DNA from: Bifidobacterium simiiventris
GTDB taxonomy: Bacteria; Actinomycetota; Actinomycetes; Actinomycetales; Bifidobacteriaceae
Assembly (NCBI RefSeq): GCF_019331715.1
Contig: NZ_JAHBBG010000002.1
Coordinates: 124,001-188,000 of the forward strand
Length of the DNA stretch: 64,000 nucleotides
Reading direction: 5' to 3'
Each line of letters starts with the position of its first letter. The stretch's first letter is position 1. Positions 18,874 to 27,045 of the stretch are shown in pieces. The notes beneath the pieces were generated by a model. That model saw only the letters and a list, made by a program, of their open reading frames with translations. It did not search any database and was not told the origin of the DNA. The position numbers and the translations under genes were made by a program.

Positions 18874-19233
18874 GCGTCGTCGACACAGTCATCAACGAGC
18901 GGATGGCGCAGGGACATTCCCGCAAGGGAGGAAGCCTGTGCCATCCGCTCGTCGCGTATTGACGCACCATGCCGTTGCCGTCGGATTGCGGCCAGCACGT
19001 CCCGATCGAGAAAAAACTTATAGCCGGTTAACAAGTCCAAGAACCGGGCGGGGCCGTACAGACGCTCAAACTTTTGCCTATAGACACGCCGTGTTGCGTC
19101 CTGAACGAAGTACGTATATTCGGGATTGTCATCTTCGAGGGAAGATCCTTACACGGAGGAACGGGAATCCTCCTGACACGCAAACATCGGCAAGCAACAT
19201 CATCGATCGTCCACCACAGAGAGGGGAAACATC
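18874..19233 (+). promoter_or_regulatory. 360-bp leader region of the second metQ-like gene
   Basis: No protein is evident here. Besides the long hairpin at its start, the region holds TTGCGT (19094-19099) and TATATT (19115-19120) as a poor promoter candidate with a 15-base spacer. Two small hairpins follow downstream: ATCTTC-GAGG-GAAGAT at 19131-19146 and GGAGGA-N7-TCCTCC at 19155-19173. The hairpins would lie in the 5' leader of metQ copy 2. I could not match them to a known riboswitch class. Confidence 0.35.
18895..18952 (+). terminator. long hairpin after the DAO-family gene
   Basis: An 18-bp stem (18895-18912 with 18935-18952, one G-T wobble, core GAGCGGATGG) encloses an inner TCCC-GCAA-GGGA hairpin. 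There is no T-tract afterwards, so it may be an RNA-stability or factor-dependent element rather than a simple intrinsic terminator. Confidence 0.45.
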
Positions 19234-20079
19234 ATGACCGCACACAAGAAGACCTGGCAGATCATAGCCGCAGCCGCCACCGCCGCGCTGCTCGCCCTGA
19301 CCGGCGCCTGCGGCACGGCCTCGGCCACCGGTACCGACACGGCGAAGACCATCAAGGTCGGCACGTCACCCGGCCCGTACAGCGAACTGTTCAAGAAGGG
19401 CGTCGCCCCGGTGCTCGAAAAGCAGGGATACAAGGTCACCTACCAGAACTTCAGCGACCTGCAGACCGCCGACATCGCGCTCAACGAGGGCAGCGTTGAC
19501 CTGAACGTCGACCAGCACACCGCATACCTCGAGGCGTTCAACAAGAACAAGGGCGGCGATCTGGTCGGTCTGACCCCGATCCCGACCGTGCCGGCCGGCC
19601 TGTACTCGCAGAAGCACAAGTCGCTCGACGATGTCTCCGAAGGTGACCTCGTGGCGATCTCGCAGGACCCGTCGAACGAGTCCCGCGGCCTGCGCCTGCT
19701 GGAGAAGCTCGGCTGGATCACGCTCAAGGCCGACGCCGACCCGGTGACCGTCACGCCGAACGACATCGAAAAGAACCCGAAGAACCTCGACATCCGTCCG
19801 ATGGATTCAGGTACGATTCCGCGCTCGCTGCAGGATCTCGACTATGCGGTGATCCCCGGCAGCGTCTCCTACAGCTCGAAGGTCGACGCCAAGCTCCAGC
19901 TCGCGCAGGAGACGCTCAAGCCCGAATACCTACTGCAGGCGACCGTCAAGAAGGAAAACAAGGACAAGGAGTGGGCCAAGGCCGTGGTCGAGGCGTACAA
20001 GTCCAAGGACTTCCTTGACTTCCTCGACAAGAACAACACCAACGACTACTGGTTCGTGCCCGACGAACTGCGGCAGTGA
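19234..20079 (+). CDS. metQ: MetQ-family substrate-binding lipoprotein, copy 2
   Basis: A 281-aa lipoprotein with lipobox LALTGAC (Cys26) and the same MetQ motifs as copy 1 (PGPYSELFKKG, LNVDQHTAYL, AGLYSQKH, AISQDPSNE). Its position directly before the ATPase and permease genes makes it the cognate binding protein of the MetNI importer. AGAGGGGAAA precedes the ATG. It is probably produced in excess over MetN/MetI because hairpins separate the genes. Confidence 0.92.
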   Translation: MTAHKKTWQIIAAAATAALLALTGACGTASATGTDTAKTIKVGTSPGPYSELFKKGVAPVLEKQGYKVTYQNFSDLQTADIALNEGSVDLNVDQHTAYLEAFNKNKGGDLVGLTPIPTVPAGLYSQKHKSLDDVSEGDLVAISQDPSNESRGLRLLEKLGWITLKADADPVTVTPNDIEKNPKNLDIRPMDSGTIPRSLQDLDYAVIPGSVSYSSKVDAKLQLAQETLKPEYLLQATVKKENKDKEWAKAVVEAYKSKDFLDFLDKNNTNDYWFVPDELRQ

Positions 20080-20086
20080 CCCGAAA

Positions 20087-20147
20087 GGGCCCGTGAAACG
20101 CAATCTCGGGCCCATGCGCCGGGGCCGGCCGCGTAGGACCGGCCCCG
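20087..20147 (+). promoter_or_regulatory. intercistronic hairpins between metQ and metN
   Basis: GGGCCC at 20087-20092 can pair with GGGCCC at 20108-20113, and a second, stronger hairpin has GGGGCCGG (20121-20128) paired with CCGGCCCC (20139-20146). No T-tract follows. Such structures often protect the upstream binding-protein message in ABC transporter operons. Confidence 0.45.
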
Positions 20148-20190
20148 ATGCATGCCACACATCCACACGTCTATCCAAGGAAGTGCATTC

Positions 20191-21222
20191 ATGAACACAG
20201 CCGTCACGTTCGACCATGTGTCCAAAACCTACGGTCGCGGCAGCAAAGCCCAGAAAGCGCTCAACGACATCAGCTTCGAGGTGCCGGCCGGATCGTTCTT
20301 CGGCGTCATCGGCTCCTCCGGCGCCGGCAAAAGCACGCTGATCCGCACGGTCAACGGTCTTGAGACACCCACCAGTGGCAGCGTGGACGCGCTGGGCCGC
20401 AACCCCGCGACGCTGAACAAGCCCGAACTGGCCAAGCTGCGCCGCGAGATCGGCATGATCTTCCAGCACTACAATCTGCTGCAGTCCAAGACCATCGCGC
20501 AGAACGTCGCGTTGCCACTGGTGTTGGCCGGCGAATCCAAGGACACCATCGACCGCCAGGTTCGTCACACGCTGGAACTGGTCGGACTGGCCGACCGTGC
20601 CGACGCCTATCCGTCACAGCTGTCCGGCGGCCAATGCCAGCGCGTCGGTATCGCCCGCGCGCTGGTCACCAACCCCAAGGTGCTGCTCAGCGACGAGGCG
20701 ACCAGCGCGCTCGACCCGATCACCACGCGCCAGATCCTCGACCTGCTCAACGACATCAACCGGCAGTACGGCATCACCGTGCTGCTCATCACCCACCAGA
20801 TGAGCGTGATCGCAAGGGCCTGTGAACACGTGGTCGTGCTCGCGCACGGCGACATCGTCGAACGCGGCAAGGTGAGCGACGTCTTCGCCCACCCCAAGGA
20901 CCCGCTGACCAGGCAGTTCGTCGAAACCGTGGTGCCCCGCCAGCTGCCCAAGAACCTGACCGACCGCATCTCGTCGGGCGGCGAAGGCTCGGTGGTGCGC
21001 GTCTGGTACCGCTCGGACGCCGCCAAGCACATACTGGCCGACATCAACGCCGCCGTGCATCCCACCGACATCACCCTGCTGCACGCCAATGAGAACGCGC
21101 TGCGCGACGTGACGCTCGGACAGCTCATCATCGGGCTCGACGGCGTGGACGGCTCGTCCCTGGCCGAACGGCTCGCCCCACTGGAAAACGATCAACGTGA
21201 ATTCGAGGTGCTCCATGTCTGA
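20191..21222 (+). CDS. metN: methionine ABC transporter ATP-binding protein
   Basis: A 343-aa ABC ATPase. Walker A is GSSGAGKST (residues 41-49), the signature LSGGQCQRVGIARAL lies near 144, Walker B is VLLSDEATSALDP, and ITHQMSVI carries the H-loop. The C-terminal ~80 residues form a NIL/ACT-like regulatory domain that in MetN binds methionine and inhibits transport. The ATG at 20191 follows AAGGAAG. The stop overlaps the permease start by 8 bases. Confidence 0.94.
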   Translation: MNTAVTFDHVSKTYGRGSKAQKALNDISFEVPAGSFFGVIGSSGAGKSTLIRTVNGLETPTSGSVDALGRNPATLNKPELAKLRREIGMIFQHYNLLQSKTIAQNVALPLVLAGESKDTIDRQVRHTLELVGLADRADAYPSQLSGGQCQRVGIARALVTNPKVLLSDEATSALDPITTRQILDLLNDINRQYGITVLLITHQMSVIARACEHVVVLAHGDIVERGKVSDVFAHPKDPLTRQFVETVVPRQLPKNLTDRISSGGEGSVVRVWYRSDAAKHILADINAAVHPTDITLLHANENALRDVTLGQLIIGLDGVDGSSLAERLAPLENDQREFEVLHV

Positions 21223-21898
21223 TTTTCTCGACTCCACCGTCACCACCGAACAGTACCTGCAGGCGTTCCAGGACACCCTGTACATGGTGGGCCTTGCGCT
21301 GTTCTTCGGCGCCGTCATCGGCATCCCGATCGGCGTGGCGCTCGCCATCACGCGCAAGGGCGGCCTACTGCCGAACCAGATCGTCTACGTGGTGCTCAAC
21401 ACGATCGTCAACATCATCCGCTCCGTGCCGTTCATCATCCTCATGGTCGCGATCATGCCGTTCACACGACTGATCGTACACACGTCGATCGGTACGAACG
21501 CGGCGCTCGTGCCGCTGGTCGTCTACGTCGCGCCCTACATCGGACGCCTGATCGAAAGCGCGATCCTCGAGGTCGATCCGGGCATCTACGAGGCAGCCGA
21601 GGCGATGGGCGCCGGCACTGTGCAGACCATCCGGTACTTCATCCTGCCCGAAGCCAAGGGATCCATCGTGCTCGCGCTGACCACGGCGTGCATCGGACTG
21701 ATCGGCGCGACCGCGATGGCCGGCACGATCGGCGGCGGCGGCGTGGGTGATCTCGCGATCTCGTACGGCTACCAGCAGTTCGACACGATCGTCATCATCA
21801 TCACCGTGATCATCCTCATCGCGATCGTGCAGGTGATCCAATCGTTCGGCAACTGGTACGCGCGCCGCTCGCGGCACACGTCGAACACCGAGGAATAG
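21215..21898 (+). CDS. metI: methionine ABC transporter permease
   Basis: A 227-aa inner-membrane permease with five hydrophobic segments and the binding-protein-dependent transport loop EAAEAMGAGTVQTIRYFILP, which contacts MetN. The size and sequence match MetI. Its start overlaps the end of metN. It completes the MetNIQ importer for methionine and possibly D-methionine. Confidence 0.94.
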   Translation: MSDFLDSTVTTEQYLQAFQDTLYMVGLALFFGAVIGIPIGVALAITRKGGLLPNQIVYVVLNTIVNIIRSVPFIILMVAIMPFTRLIVHTSIGTNAALVPLVVYVAPYIGRLIESAILEVDPGIYEAAEAMGAGTVQTIRYFILPEAKGSIVLALTTACIGLIGATAMAGTIGGGGVGDLAISYGYQQFDTIVIIITVIILIAIVQVIQSFGNWYARRSRHTSNTEE

Positions 21899-21955
21899 GC
21901 CCGCGGCCATCTCCGCGGCCGACATACAGACGACATCAGAAAGGGAAACGGGATC

Positions 21956-23272
21956 GTGACGCAGCAAGAGACGACCGGATTCGAGACATTGAGCGTGCAC
22001 GCCGGATACGATCCGGCAGCCAACCGGGACTCCTCGAGCGTGCCGCTCTACCAGTCCGTGGCCTACGGGATGGAGAACGCCCTGCACGGTGACGCGCTCG
22101 CGGGCGGCCAGACCAGGGGATTCTCATACTCGCGCGTGGCGAACCCCACCGTGGACGTGTTCGAACAGCGGATCGCCTCGCTTGAAGGCGGCGATTCGGC
22201 GGTCGCCGTGGGCAGCGGCATGGCCGCCGTCTCCTACGCGTTGCTGTGCGCGGCCGAAGGCGGCGGCCGCATCATCTCGCCCACCGACCTGTATGGCGCC
22301 TCGGTCGATGCGATGGAGACGTTCTTCCCCCAGTTCGGCATCCACACCGACTTCGTGCACGACATCAACGACCTGTCCGAAGTCGAATCGCTCATCGGGG
22401 ACGACACCCGTGCGATCTTCGCCGAATCGGTCGCCAATCCCAGCACCGAGGTCACCGACATCGCGCCGCTCGCCGAACTCGCGCACCGTCACGGCATCCC
22501 GCTGATCGTCGACAACACCGTGCCCACGCCGTACCTGTTCCGTCCGATCGAATTCGGCGCCGACATCGTCGTGCATTCGACCACCAAGGGCATCACCGGC
22601 CACGGCAACGCCCTCGGCGGCGCGATCGTGGACGCGGGACGATTCGATTGGGACAACGGGCGTTTCCCGCAATTCACCACGAACGAGCTGATCCTGAGCG
22701 ACGAACGCAACGGCGTATGGGAAAGCTTCGCCTCCAAATTCGGCCGCGGCGCGTTCATCCACCGGGTGCGCACCAAATACCTGCGTACGTTCGGCGCGGT
22801 CATGGCCCCGTTCAACGCATACCTGTCGCTCGTCGGGCTGGAGACATTGCCGCAGCGCGTACGCCAGCAGGCCGCCTCCGCGCTCGCCGTCGCCGAACAC
22901 CTGCGCGGCGTGCCGCACGTCACGCGAGTCAACTATTCGGCGCTCCCGGACCATCCGCAACGCCGGCTCGTCGAACGATACCTGCCCAAGGGAGTCGGAC
23001 AGATCCTCTCGTTCGAGGTGGACGGGGACGAAACCAACGTCAACCGCATCCTCGACGGCACGAACCTGTTCTCCTACGTGCCGAACATCGGCGACGCGAG
23101 ATCCCTGATCGTCAACCCCGCCCGCATCACGCACCGCGAAGTGCCCGCCGTCTACCGCAAGGCCGCCGGCGTGAGCGACAACCTCATCCGCCTGTCGATC
23201 GGTCTCGAGAACGTCGACGATCTGATCGCCGACCTCGATCAGGCCATCGCCCACGCCTACCAACCCGCCTGA
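21956..23272 (+). CDS. O-acetylhomoserine sulfhydrylase-type PLP enzyme (MetY-like)
   Basis: The 438-aa fold-type I PLP enzyme has the MetY-type signatures LSVHAGYDPAANRDSSSVP near the N terminus, YSRVANPT, VDNTVPTPYLFRP and the PLP lysine in HSTTKGITGHGNALGG. It would make homocysteine or cysteine from an activated serine/homoserine and sulfide. GTG start with AAGGGAAA upstream. It follows metI by 57 bases and shares its orientation, so importer and synthesis are linked. It differs clearly from the first PLP enzyme at 14624. Confidence 0.87.
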   Translation: MTQQETTGFETLSVHAGYDPAANRDSSSVPLYQSVAYGMENALHGDALAGGQTRGFSYSRVANPTVDVFEQRIASLEGGDSAVAVGSGMAAVSYALLCAAEGGGRIISPTDLYGASVDAMETFFPQFGIHTDFVHDINDLSEVESLIGDDTRAIFAESVANPSTEVTDIAPLAELAHRHGIPLIVDNTVPTPYLFRPIEFGADIVVHSTTKGITGHGNALGGAIVDAGRFDWDNGRFPQFTTNELILSDERNGVWESFASKFGRGAFIHRVRTKYLRTFGAVMAPFNAYLSLVGLETLPQRVRQQAASALAVAEHLRGVPHVTRVNYSALPDHPQRRLVERYLPKGVGQILSFEVDGDETNVNRILDGTNLFSYVPNIGDARSLIVNPARITHREVPAVYRKAAGVSDNLIRLSIGLENVDDLIADLDQAIAHAYQPA

Positions 23273-23320
23273 TCCGACCGCAGCACATCCGACCAACCGC
23301 AAGCACACGAAGGGAACACC

Positions 23321-24502
23321 ATGACCGCACAGCATCTGCAAGCAGAACTCGAAGACCATTACCGCTGGTTCCACCAGCACCCCGAGCCGGCATACCAGGA
23401 ATTCGAGACCACCGCGCGCATCAGGCAGATCCTTACCGAACACGGCATCGACATCCTCGACACCGGCCTGAAGACCGGACTCGTCGCACGCATCGACGGC
23501 GCGGCGAAGGACGGCCTGGGCGCCGGCCATGTGGTGGCGGTGCGCGGCGACATCGACGCGCTGCCCATCCAGGAGGACACCGGCGTGCCGTACGCGTCCC
23601 TCAACCCCGGATACCTGCATGGCTGCGGTCATGACTACAACCTCACCACCGCGCTCGGAGCGGCCCTGCTGCTTGCCGAACGACGCGACGAGTTCGCCGG
23701 CACCGTCAAGGTGATCTTCCAGCCCGCCGAAGAGGTGGCCGCTACCAAGGAGATTCCGACCGGAGCCGTCGCCGTGCTCAACACCGGCGCCCTGAATGAT
23801 GTCGAGGCGTTCTACGGCGTGCACGACACCAACGGCGAGGAACCCGGCACGTTCGTCATCGCGTCCGGCCCCGACTCGGGAGCGGTCGATAAGTTCCGCG
23901 TGCGCTTCCACGGTCGCGGCACCCATGCGGCGCACCCCAACGGCGGCATCAACCCGATCCGCCCGCTCGCCGCCGCGGTCGAGGGCATTCAGTCGATCAG
24001 CGGTCAAGACGTCGAGCCCACGCATCCGTGCGTCGTCACCGTCACCCACGTCGAATCCGGCAGCACCTGGAACGTCATCGCCCCCGACGCCTTCCTCGAA
24101 GGCACCGCACGCACCGCGTTCCCCGAAGACCGCACGATCATCCACGACCGGCTCGAAGCCATCGTCAACGGCATCGCCGCGGCCTACGGAGTAAGCGTCG
24201 ACTTCGAATGGGAATACGGCTCGCCGTCCGTCGTCAACGACGAGCAGTGGTCGGCGCTCGCCGCCCAGACCGCCACAGACCTCGGACTCACCGTCGTCAC
24301 GCCCAAGCAGACCTCGCTCGGCGGAGAGGACTTCTCCTACTACCTGCAGCATGCGCCCGGCTCGTTCATCCACATCGGCGTCGGCAATGGCGACCGGCCG
24401 ATGCACGGCCCGACCTTCTACGCCAAACTCGACGCGCTCGCCGACGGCGCCGACCTGCTCGCCACCGTCGCCACGCGCACGCTCGCACGCCTCGGCGAAT
24501 GA
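23321..24502 (+). CDS. M20-family amidohydrolase (N-acyl-amino acid hydrolase type)
   Basis: This 393-aa metallopeptidase-fold protein has VAVRGDIDALPIQE, the metal motif LHGCGHD, the catalytic Glu pair in QPAEEVA and a late His in LGGEDFSYYLQ. It belongs to the hippurate/IAA-amino acid hydrolase group that removes acyl groups from amino acids. In this context it may deacylate N-acyl methionine or cysteine, which is inference. It follows the MetY-like gene by 48 bases, with AAGGGAA before the ATG. Confidence 0.85.
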   Translation: MTAQHLQAELEDHYRWFHQHPEPAYQEFETTARIRQILTEHGIDILDTGLKTGLVARIDGAAKDGLGAGHVVAVRGDIDALPIQEDTGVPYASLNPGYLHGCGHDYNLTTALGAALLLAERRDEFAGTVKVIFQPAEEVAATKEIPTGAVAVLNTGALNDVEAFYGVHDTNGEEPGTFVIASGPDSGAVDKFRVRFHGRGTHAAHPNGGINPIRPLAAAVEGIQSISGQDVEPTHPCVVTVTHVESGSTWNVIAPDAFLEGTARTAFPEDRTIIHDRLEAIVNGIAAAYGVSVDFEWEYGSPSVVNDEQWSALAAQTATDLGLTVVTPKQTSLGGEDFSYYLQHAPGSFIHIGVGNGDRPMHGPTFYAKLDALADGADLLATVATRTLARLGE

Positions 24503-24552
24503 ACGGACGGTGGACTGATGCCCGGATTCCGGGCGGTTCGTGATTCGTGCTG

Positions 24553-24558
24553 ATACGA
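24553..24558 (+). promoter_or_regulatory. candidate -10 box of the SPFH gene
   Basis: TACGAT lies 55 bases before the SPFH ATG, within a 111-bp gap. A small GCCCGG-ATT-CCGGGC hairpin just upstream could end the methionine operon. No convincing -35 is visible. Confidence 0.3.
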
Positions 24559-24613
24559 TGGGAACCGTGAGCCGGCATCGAGGACGGTGCCGGCAGACAA
24601 GGAAGGGGACATC

Positions 24614-25570
24614 ATGCTGTTATCCGATTTCACCGGGCCGGTCATCACGGTGCTGGTGCTGGCCGTCGTCATCGCATTGCTGTGCGCGGCGATCTTCGTC
24701 GTGCCGCAGCAGCAGGCGTACATCATCGAACGGTTCGGCAAATTCCATAAGGTGCAGTTCGCCGGCATCCACGCGCGCATCCCGTTCGTCGACCGCATCG
24801 CCACCAAAACCAACATGCGCGTCTCGCAGCTCAACGTGCAGCTCGAAACCAAGACGCTCGACAACGTGTTCGTCACCGTGGTCGCCTCCACGCAGTTCCG
24901 CGTGAACGCCGAGAACGTGGCCACCGCATACTACGAGCTGCGCGACCCGGCCGGCCAGCTGCGCTCCTACATGGAGGACGCGCTGCGTTCCGCGATCCCG
25001 GCGCTCACCTTGGACGACGCGTTCGCCCGCAAGGACGATGTGGCGTTCGACGTGCAGAAGACCGTCGGCAACGAGATGGCGCGCTTCGGTTTCACCGTCG
25101 TCAAGACGCTGATCACCGCGATCGACCCGTCGCCGCAGGTCAAGAACGCGATGGACTCCATCAACGCCGCCCAGCGCGAGAAGGAGGCTACGCGCCAGCG
25201 CGCCGAGGCCCAGCGCATCCAGATTGAGACACAGGCCGCCGCCGAGGCCGAGAAGACGCGTCTGCAGGGCGAGGGCCAGGCGAACTACCGCCGCGAGATC
25301 GCCAACGGCATCGTCGACCAGATCAAGTCATTGCAGGCCGTGGGCATGAACATCAACGACGTGAACAACGTCGTGCTGTTCAACCAGTACCTCGATGTGA
25401 TGCGATCCCTGTCCGAATCGAAGAACGCGAAGACCGTCGTGCTGCCGAGCGCCACGCCAGGCGGCTACGAGGCGCTCTACCGGCAGATCACCGAGGCGAT
25501 GCTCACCGCCAACGAAACCAAGACCGACGGCGGCGACGCGCCGTCCGACGTGGCTTCCGCCGCGAAGTAG
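24614..25570 (+). CDS. SPFH/band-7 domain membrane protein
   Basis: A 318-aa protein with one N-terminal membrane helix (residues ~8-30) and an SPFH/stomatin domain (VPQQQAYIIERFGKFHKV onwards). A charged coiled-coil region rich in Ala/Glu/Arg/Gln follows (AQREKEATRQRAEAQR). It resembles QmcA/stomatin-like proteins that oligomerise in membrane microdomains and work with FtsH-type proteases. The ATG at 24614 follows GGAAGGGGAC. Confidence 0.85.
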   Translation: MLLSDFTGPVITVLVLAVVIALLCAAIFVVPQQQAYIIERFGKFHKVQFAGIHARIPFVDRIATKTNMRVSQLNVQLETKTLDNVFVTVVASTQFRVNAENVATAYYELRDPAGQLRSYMEDALRSAIPALTLDDAFARKDDVAFDVQKTVGNEMARFGFTVVKTLITAIDPSPQVKNAMDSINAAQREKEATRQRAEAQRIQIETQAAAEAEKTRLQGEGQANYRREIANGIVDQIKSLQAVGMNINDVNNVVLFNQYLDVMRSLSESKNAKTVVLPSATPGGYEALYRQITEAMLTANETKTDGGDAPSDVASAAK

Positions 25571-25586
25571 ATGTTCCGGTACGGCC

Positions 25587-25592
25587 TACAAT
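25587..25592 (+). promoter_or_regulatory. -10 box TACAAT of a probably leaderless gene
   Basis: TACAAT ends 6 bases before the ATG at 25599, so transcription would start at or next to the start codon. No ribosome binding site precedes this ATG. Confidence 0.55.
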
Positions 25593-25598
25593 GGCCGT

Positions 25599-26573
25599 AT
25601 GAGCAAGACGATCATCAACTGCCTGCCGCTGACCGACGAGGAACGGCAGGCTTTTTGCGATGCCGTGGACGGCACCGACGTGCATCAGGAATTCACGGGC
25701 GTCGCCGCACAGCGCGGCATGATGGGCTGGAAGGCGGTCGTGCCGGACGAACTGCGCGGAACCGCCACCGCCGTCATCGGCAACATCCCGGCCGACGAGT
25801 GCGCGCACTACCCGAACCTCGAATGGCTGCAGACCTGGAGCGCCGGCGTCGACCCGTATCTGGCGCCCGGCGTGCTGACCGACGGCACGCAGGTCACGAA
25901 CGCGACCGGCGCGTACGGCCAGACCGTGGCCGAACACCTGTTCGCGATGATGTGGTCGCTGATGAAGAACATCCCCATGTACGCGCGCCAGCAGACCGAA
26001 CAGCGCTGGCACGACCTCGGCCGAGCGCTGTCGCCGGTCGGCGCGACCGTGCTCGTGATCGGCACCGGCGACATCGGCTCGCATTTCGCGACGTTGTGCA
26101 AGGCCGCCGGCGCGCATACGATCGGCGTGCGCCGCGACAAGACCCGCCCGGCCGACGGCATCGACGAGATGCATGATTTCAGCGAACTCGACTCGCTGCT
26201 GCCCTCCGCCGACGTGGTGGCGATGGTCGTACCGGCCACTGCCGACACGTATCATCTGATCGACGGCCGTCGCCTGACCCTCATGAAATCGACCGCCGTG
26301 CTGCTTAACGCCGGCCGCGGCACCGCCATCGACCCGCGTGCGCTCGCCCGCGCCCTGTCCGAGGACCAACTGCACGGCGCAGGTCTCGACGTCACCGAAC
26401 CCGAACCGTTGCCCGCGTCCAGTCCGCTGTGGAACGAACCGCACTGCCTGATCACCCCGCACGTCGCCGGCGGCAACCATCTGGCCGCAACCGAGGATCG
26501 CATCATCGCGATCGCGCTCGGCAACGTGCGCCGCTACGCCCACGGCGAGCCGCTCGCCAACCGGCGCAGGTAG
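25599..26573 (+). CDS. D-isomer-specific 2-hydroxyacid dehydrogenase family protein
   Basis: A 324-aa NAD(P)-dependent oxidoreductase with the Rossmann motif VLVIGTGDIGSHFA near residue 150 and the catalytic residues expected for the family: Arg in LLNAGRGTAID, Glu in LDVTEPEPLP and His in LITPHVAGG. It would reduce a 2-oxoacid or oxidise its D-hydroxyacid; the substrate is not evident. The start shows no Shine-Dalgarno sequence but has a -10 box 6 bases upstream, indicating a leaderless message. Confidence 0.85.
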   Translation: MSKTIINCLPLTDEERQAFCDAVDGTDVHQEFTGVAAQRGMMGWKAVVPDELRGTATAVIGNIPADECAHYPNLEWLQTWSAGVDPYLAPGVLTDGTQVTNATGAYGQTVAEHLFAMMWSLMKNIPMYARQQTEQRWHDLGRALSPVGATVLVIGTGDIGSHFATLCKAAGAHTIGVRRDKTRPADGIDEMHDFSELDSLLPSADVVAMVVPATADTYHLIDGRRLTLMKSTAVLLNAGRGTAIDPRALARALSEDQLHGAGLDVTEPEPLPASSPLWNEPHCLITPHVAGGNHLAATEDRIIAIALGNVRRYAHGEPLANRRR

Positions 26574-26581
26574 GGAGGAAC

Positions 26582-26878
26582 ATGACTGAGTCCAGCAACG
26601 TCATTCGTGTACGTGCCGTGGTCACGGGTCTGGTGCAGGGCGTGGGATTTCGGTATTACACGGTCGAACAGGCGCGCAGGATCGGCGTGGGCGGCTGGGT
26701 GCGCAACCGGCTCGACGGGTCGGTCGAGGTCGAGGCGCAGGGGGAGCCGACCGAGATCGCGCAGATGATCTCGTGGCTGAAGGTCGGGCCGGATTGGGCG
26801 CGCGTCGCGCACGTGGCCGTGACCGAGATTCCGATCGAATCTGAGCGCGGCGCGTTCCGTGTGCGTAATGATCGCTGA
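26582..26878 (+). CDS. acyP: acylphosphatase
   Basis: A 98-aa protein with the acylphosphatase fold signature GLVQGVGFRYYT, whose Arg binds phosphate, and the second motif GGWVRNRLDGSVEVEAQG, whose Asn is catalytic. It hydrolyses acyl phosphates. GGGAGG stands just before the ATG, and the gene begins 8 bases after the dehydrogenase stop. Confidence 0.93.
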   Translation: MTESSNVIRVRAVVTGLVQGVGFRYYTVEQARRIGVGGWVRNRLDGSVEVEAQGEPTEIAQMISWLKVGPDWARVAHVAVTEIPIESERGAFRVRNDR

Positions 26879-26908
26879 GCCGAATATCCATTTAACGGTT
26901 TTGACCGG

Positions 26909-27036
26909 GACTGGTATGTTGCCGGACCTAAGCTGACGCGTTCTGTGTTCTTGGCTCCCTCGGCCGAGGGAGCTGTCCGCGAAGCGGACTGAGGGAGCGT
27001 CGGACCCATCGCATTAAACCCGATAAAGTACTAGTC
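26909..27036. repeat. MITE-like interspersed repeat, copy 1 (128 bp)
   Basis: Imperfect terminal inverted repeats of about 20 bp bound the element: GACTGGTATGTTGCCGG on the left and the complement of GACTAGTACTTTATCGGG on the right. Inside are a perfect 20-bp palindrome (26954-26973, core CCTCGGCCGAGG) and a GTCCGC-GAA-GCGGAC hairpin (26975-26989). A related copy occurs at 52802-52917. There is no coding capacity, so a transposase would have to act in trans. Confidence 0.7.
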
Positions 27037-27045
27037 GGAGGTTAA

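Noticed and set aside
19075-19095. McbR-type operator (TAGAC-N6-GTCTA) near metQ copy 2
   Set aside because: Only the left half TAGAC is present; the right half does not match.
22124-24406. 760-codon antisense open frame across the MetY-like and M20 genes
   Set aside because: Both sense genes have full catalytic motifs; the antisense frame is a codon-bias shadow without recognisable domains.
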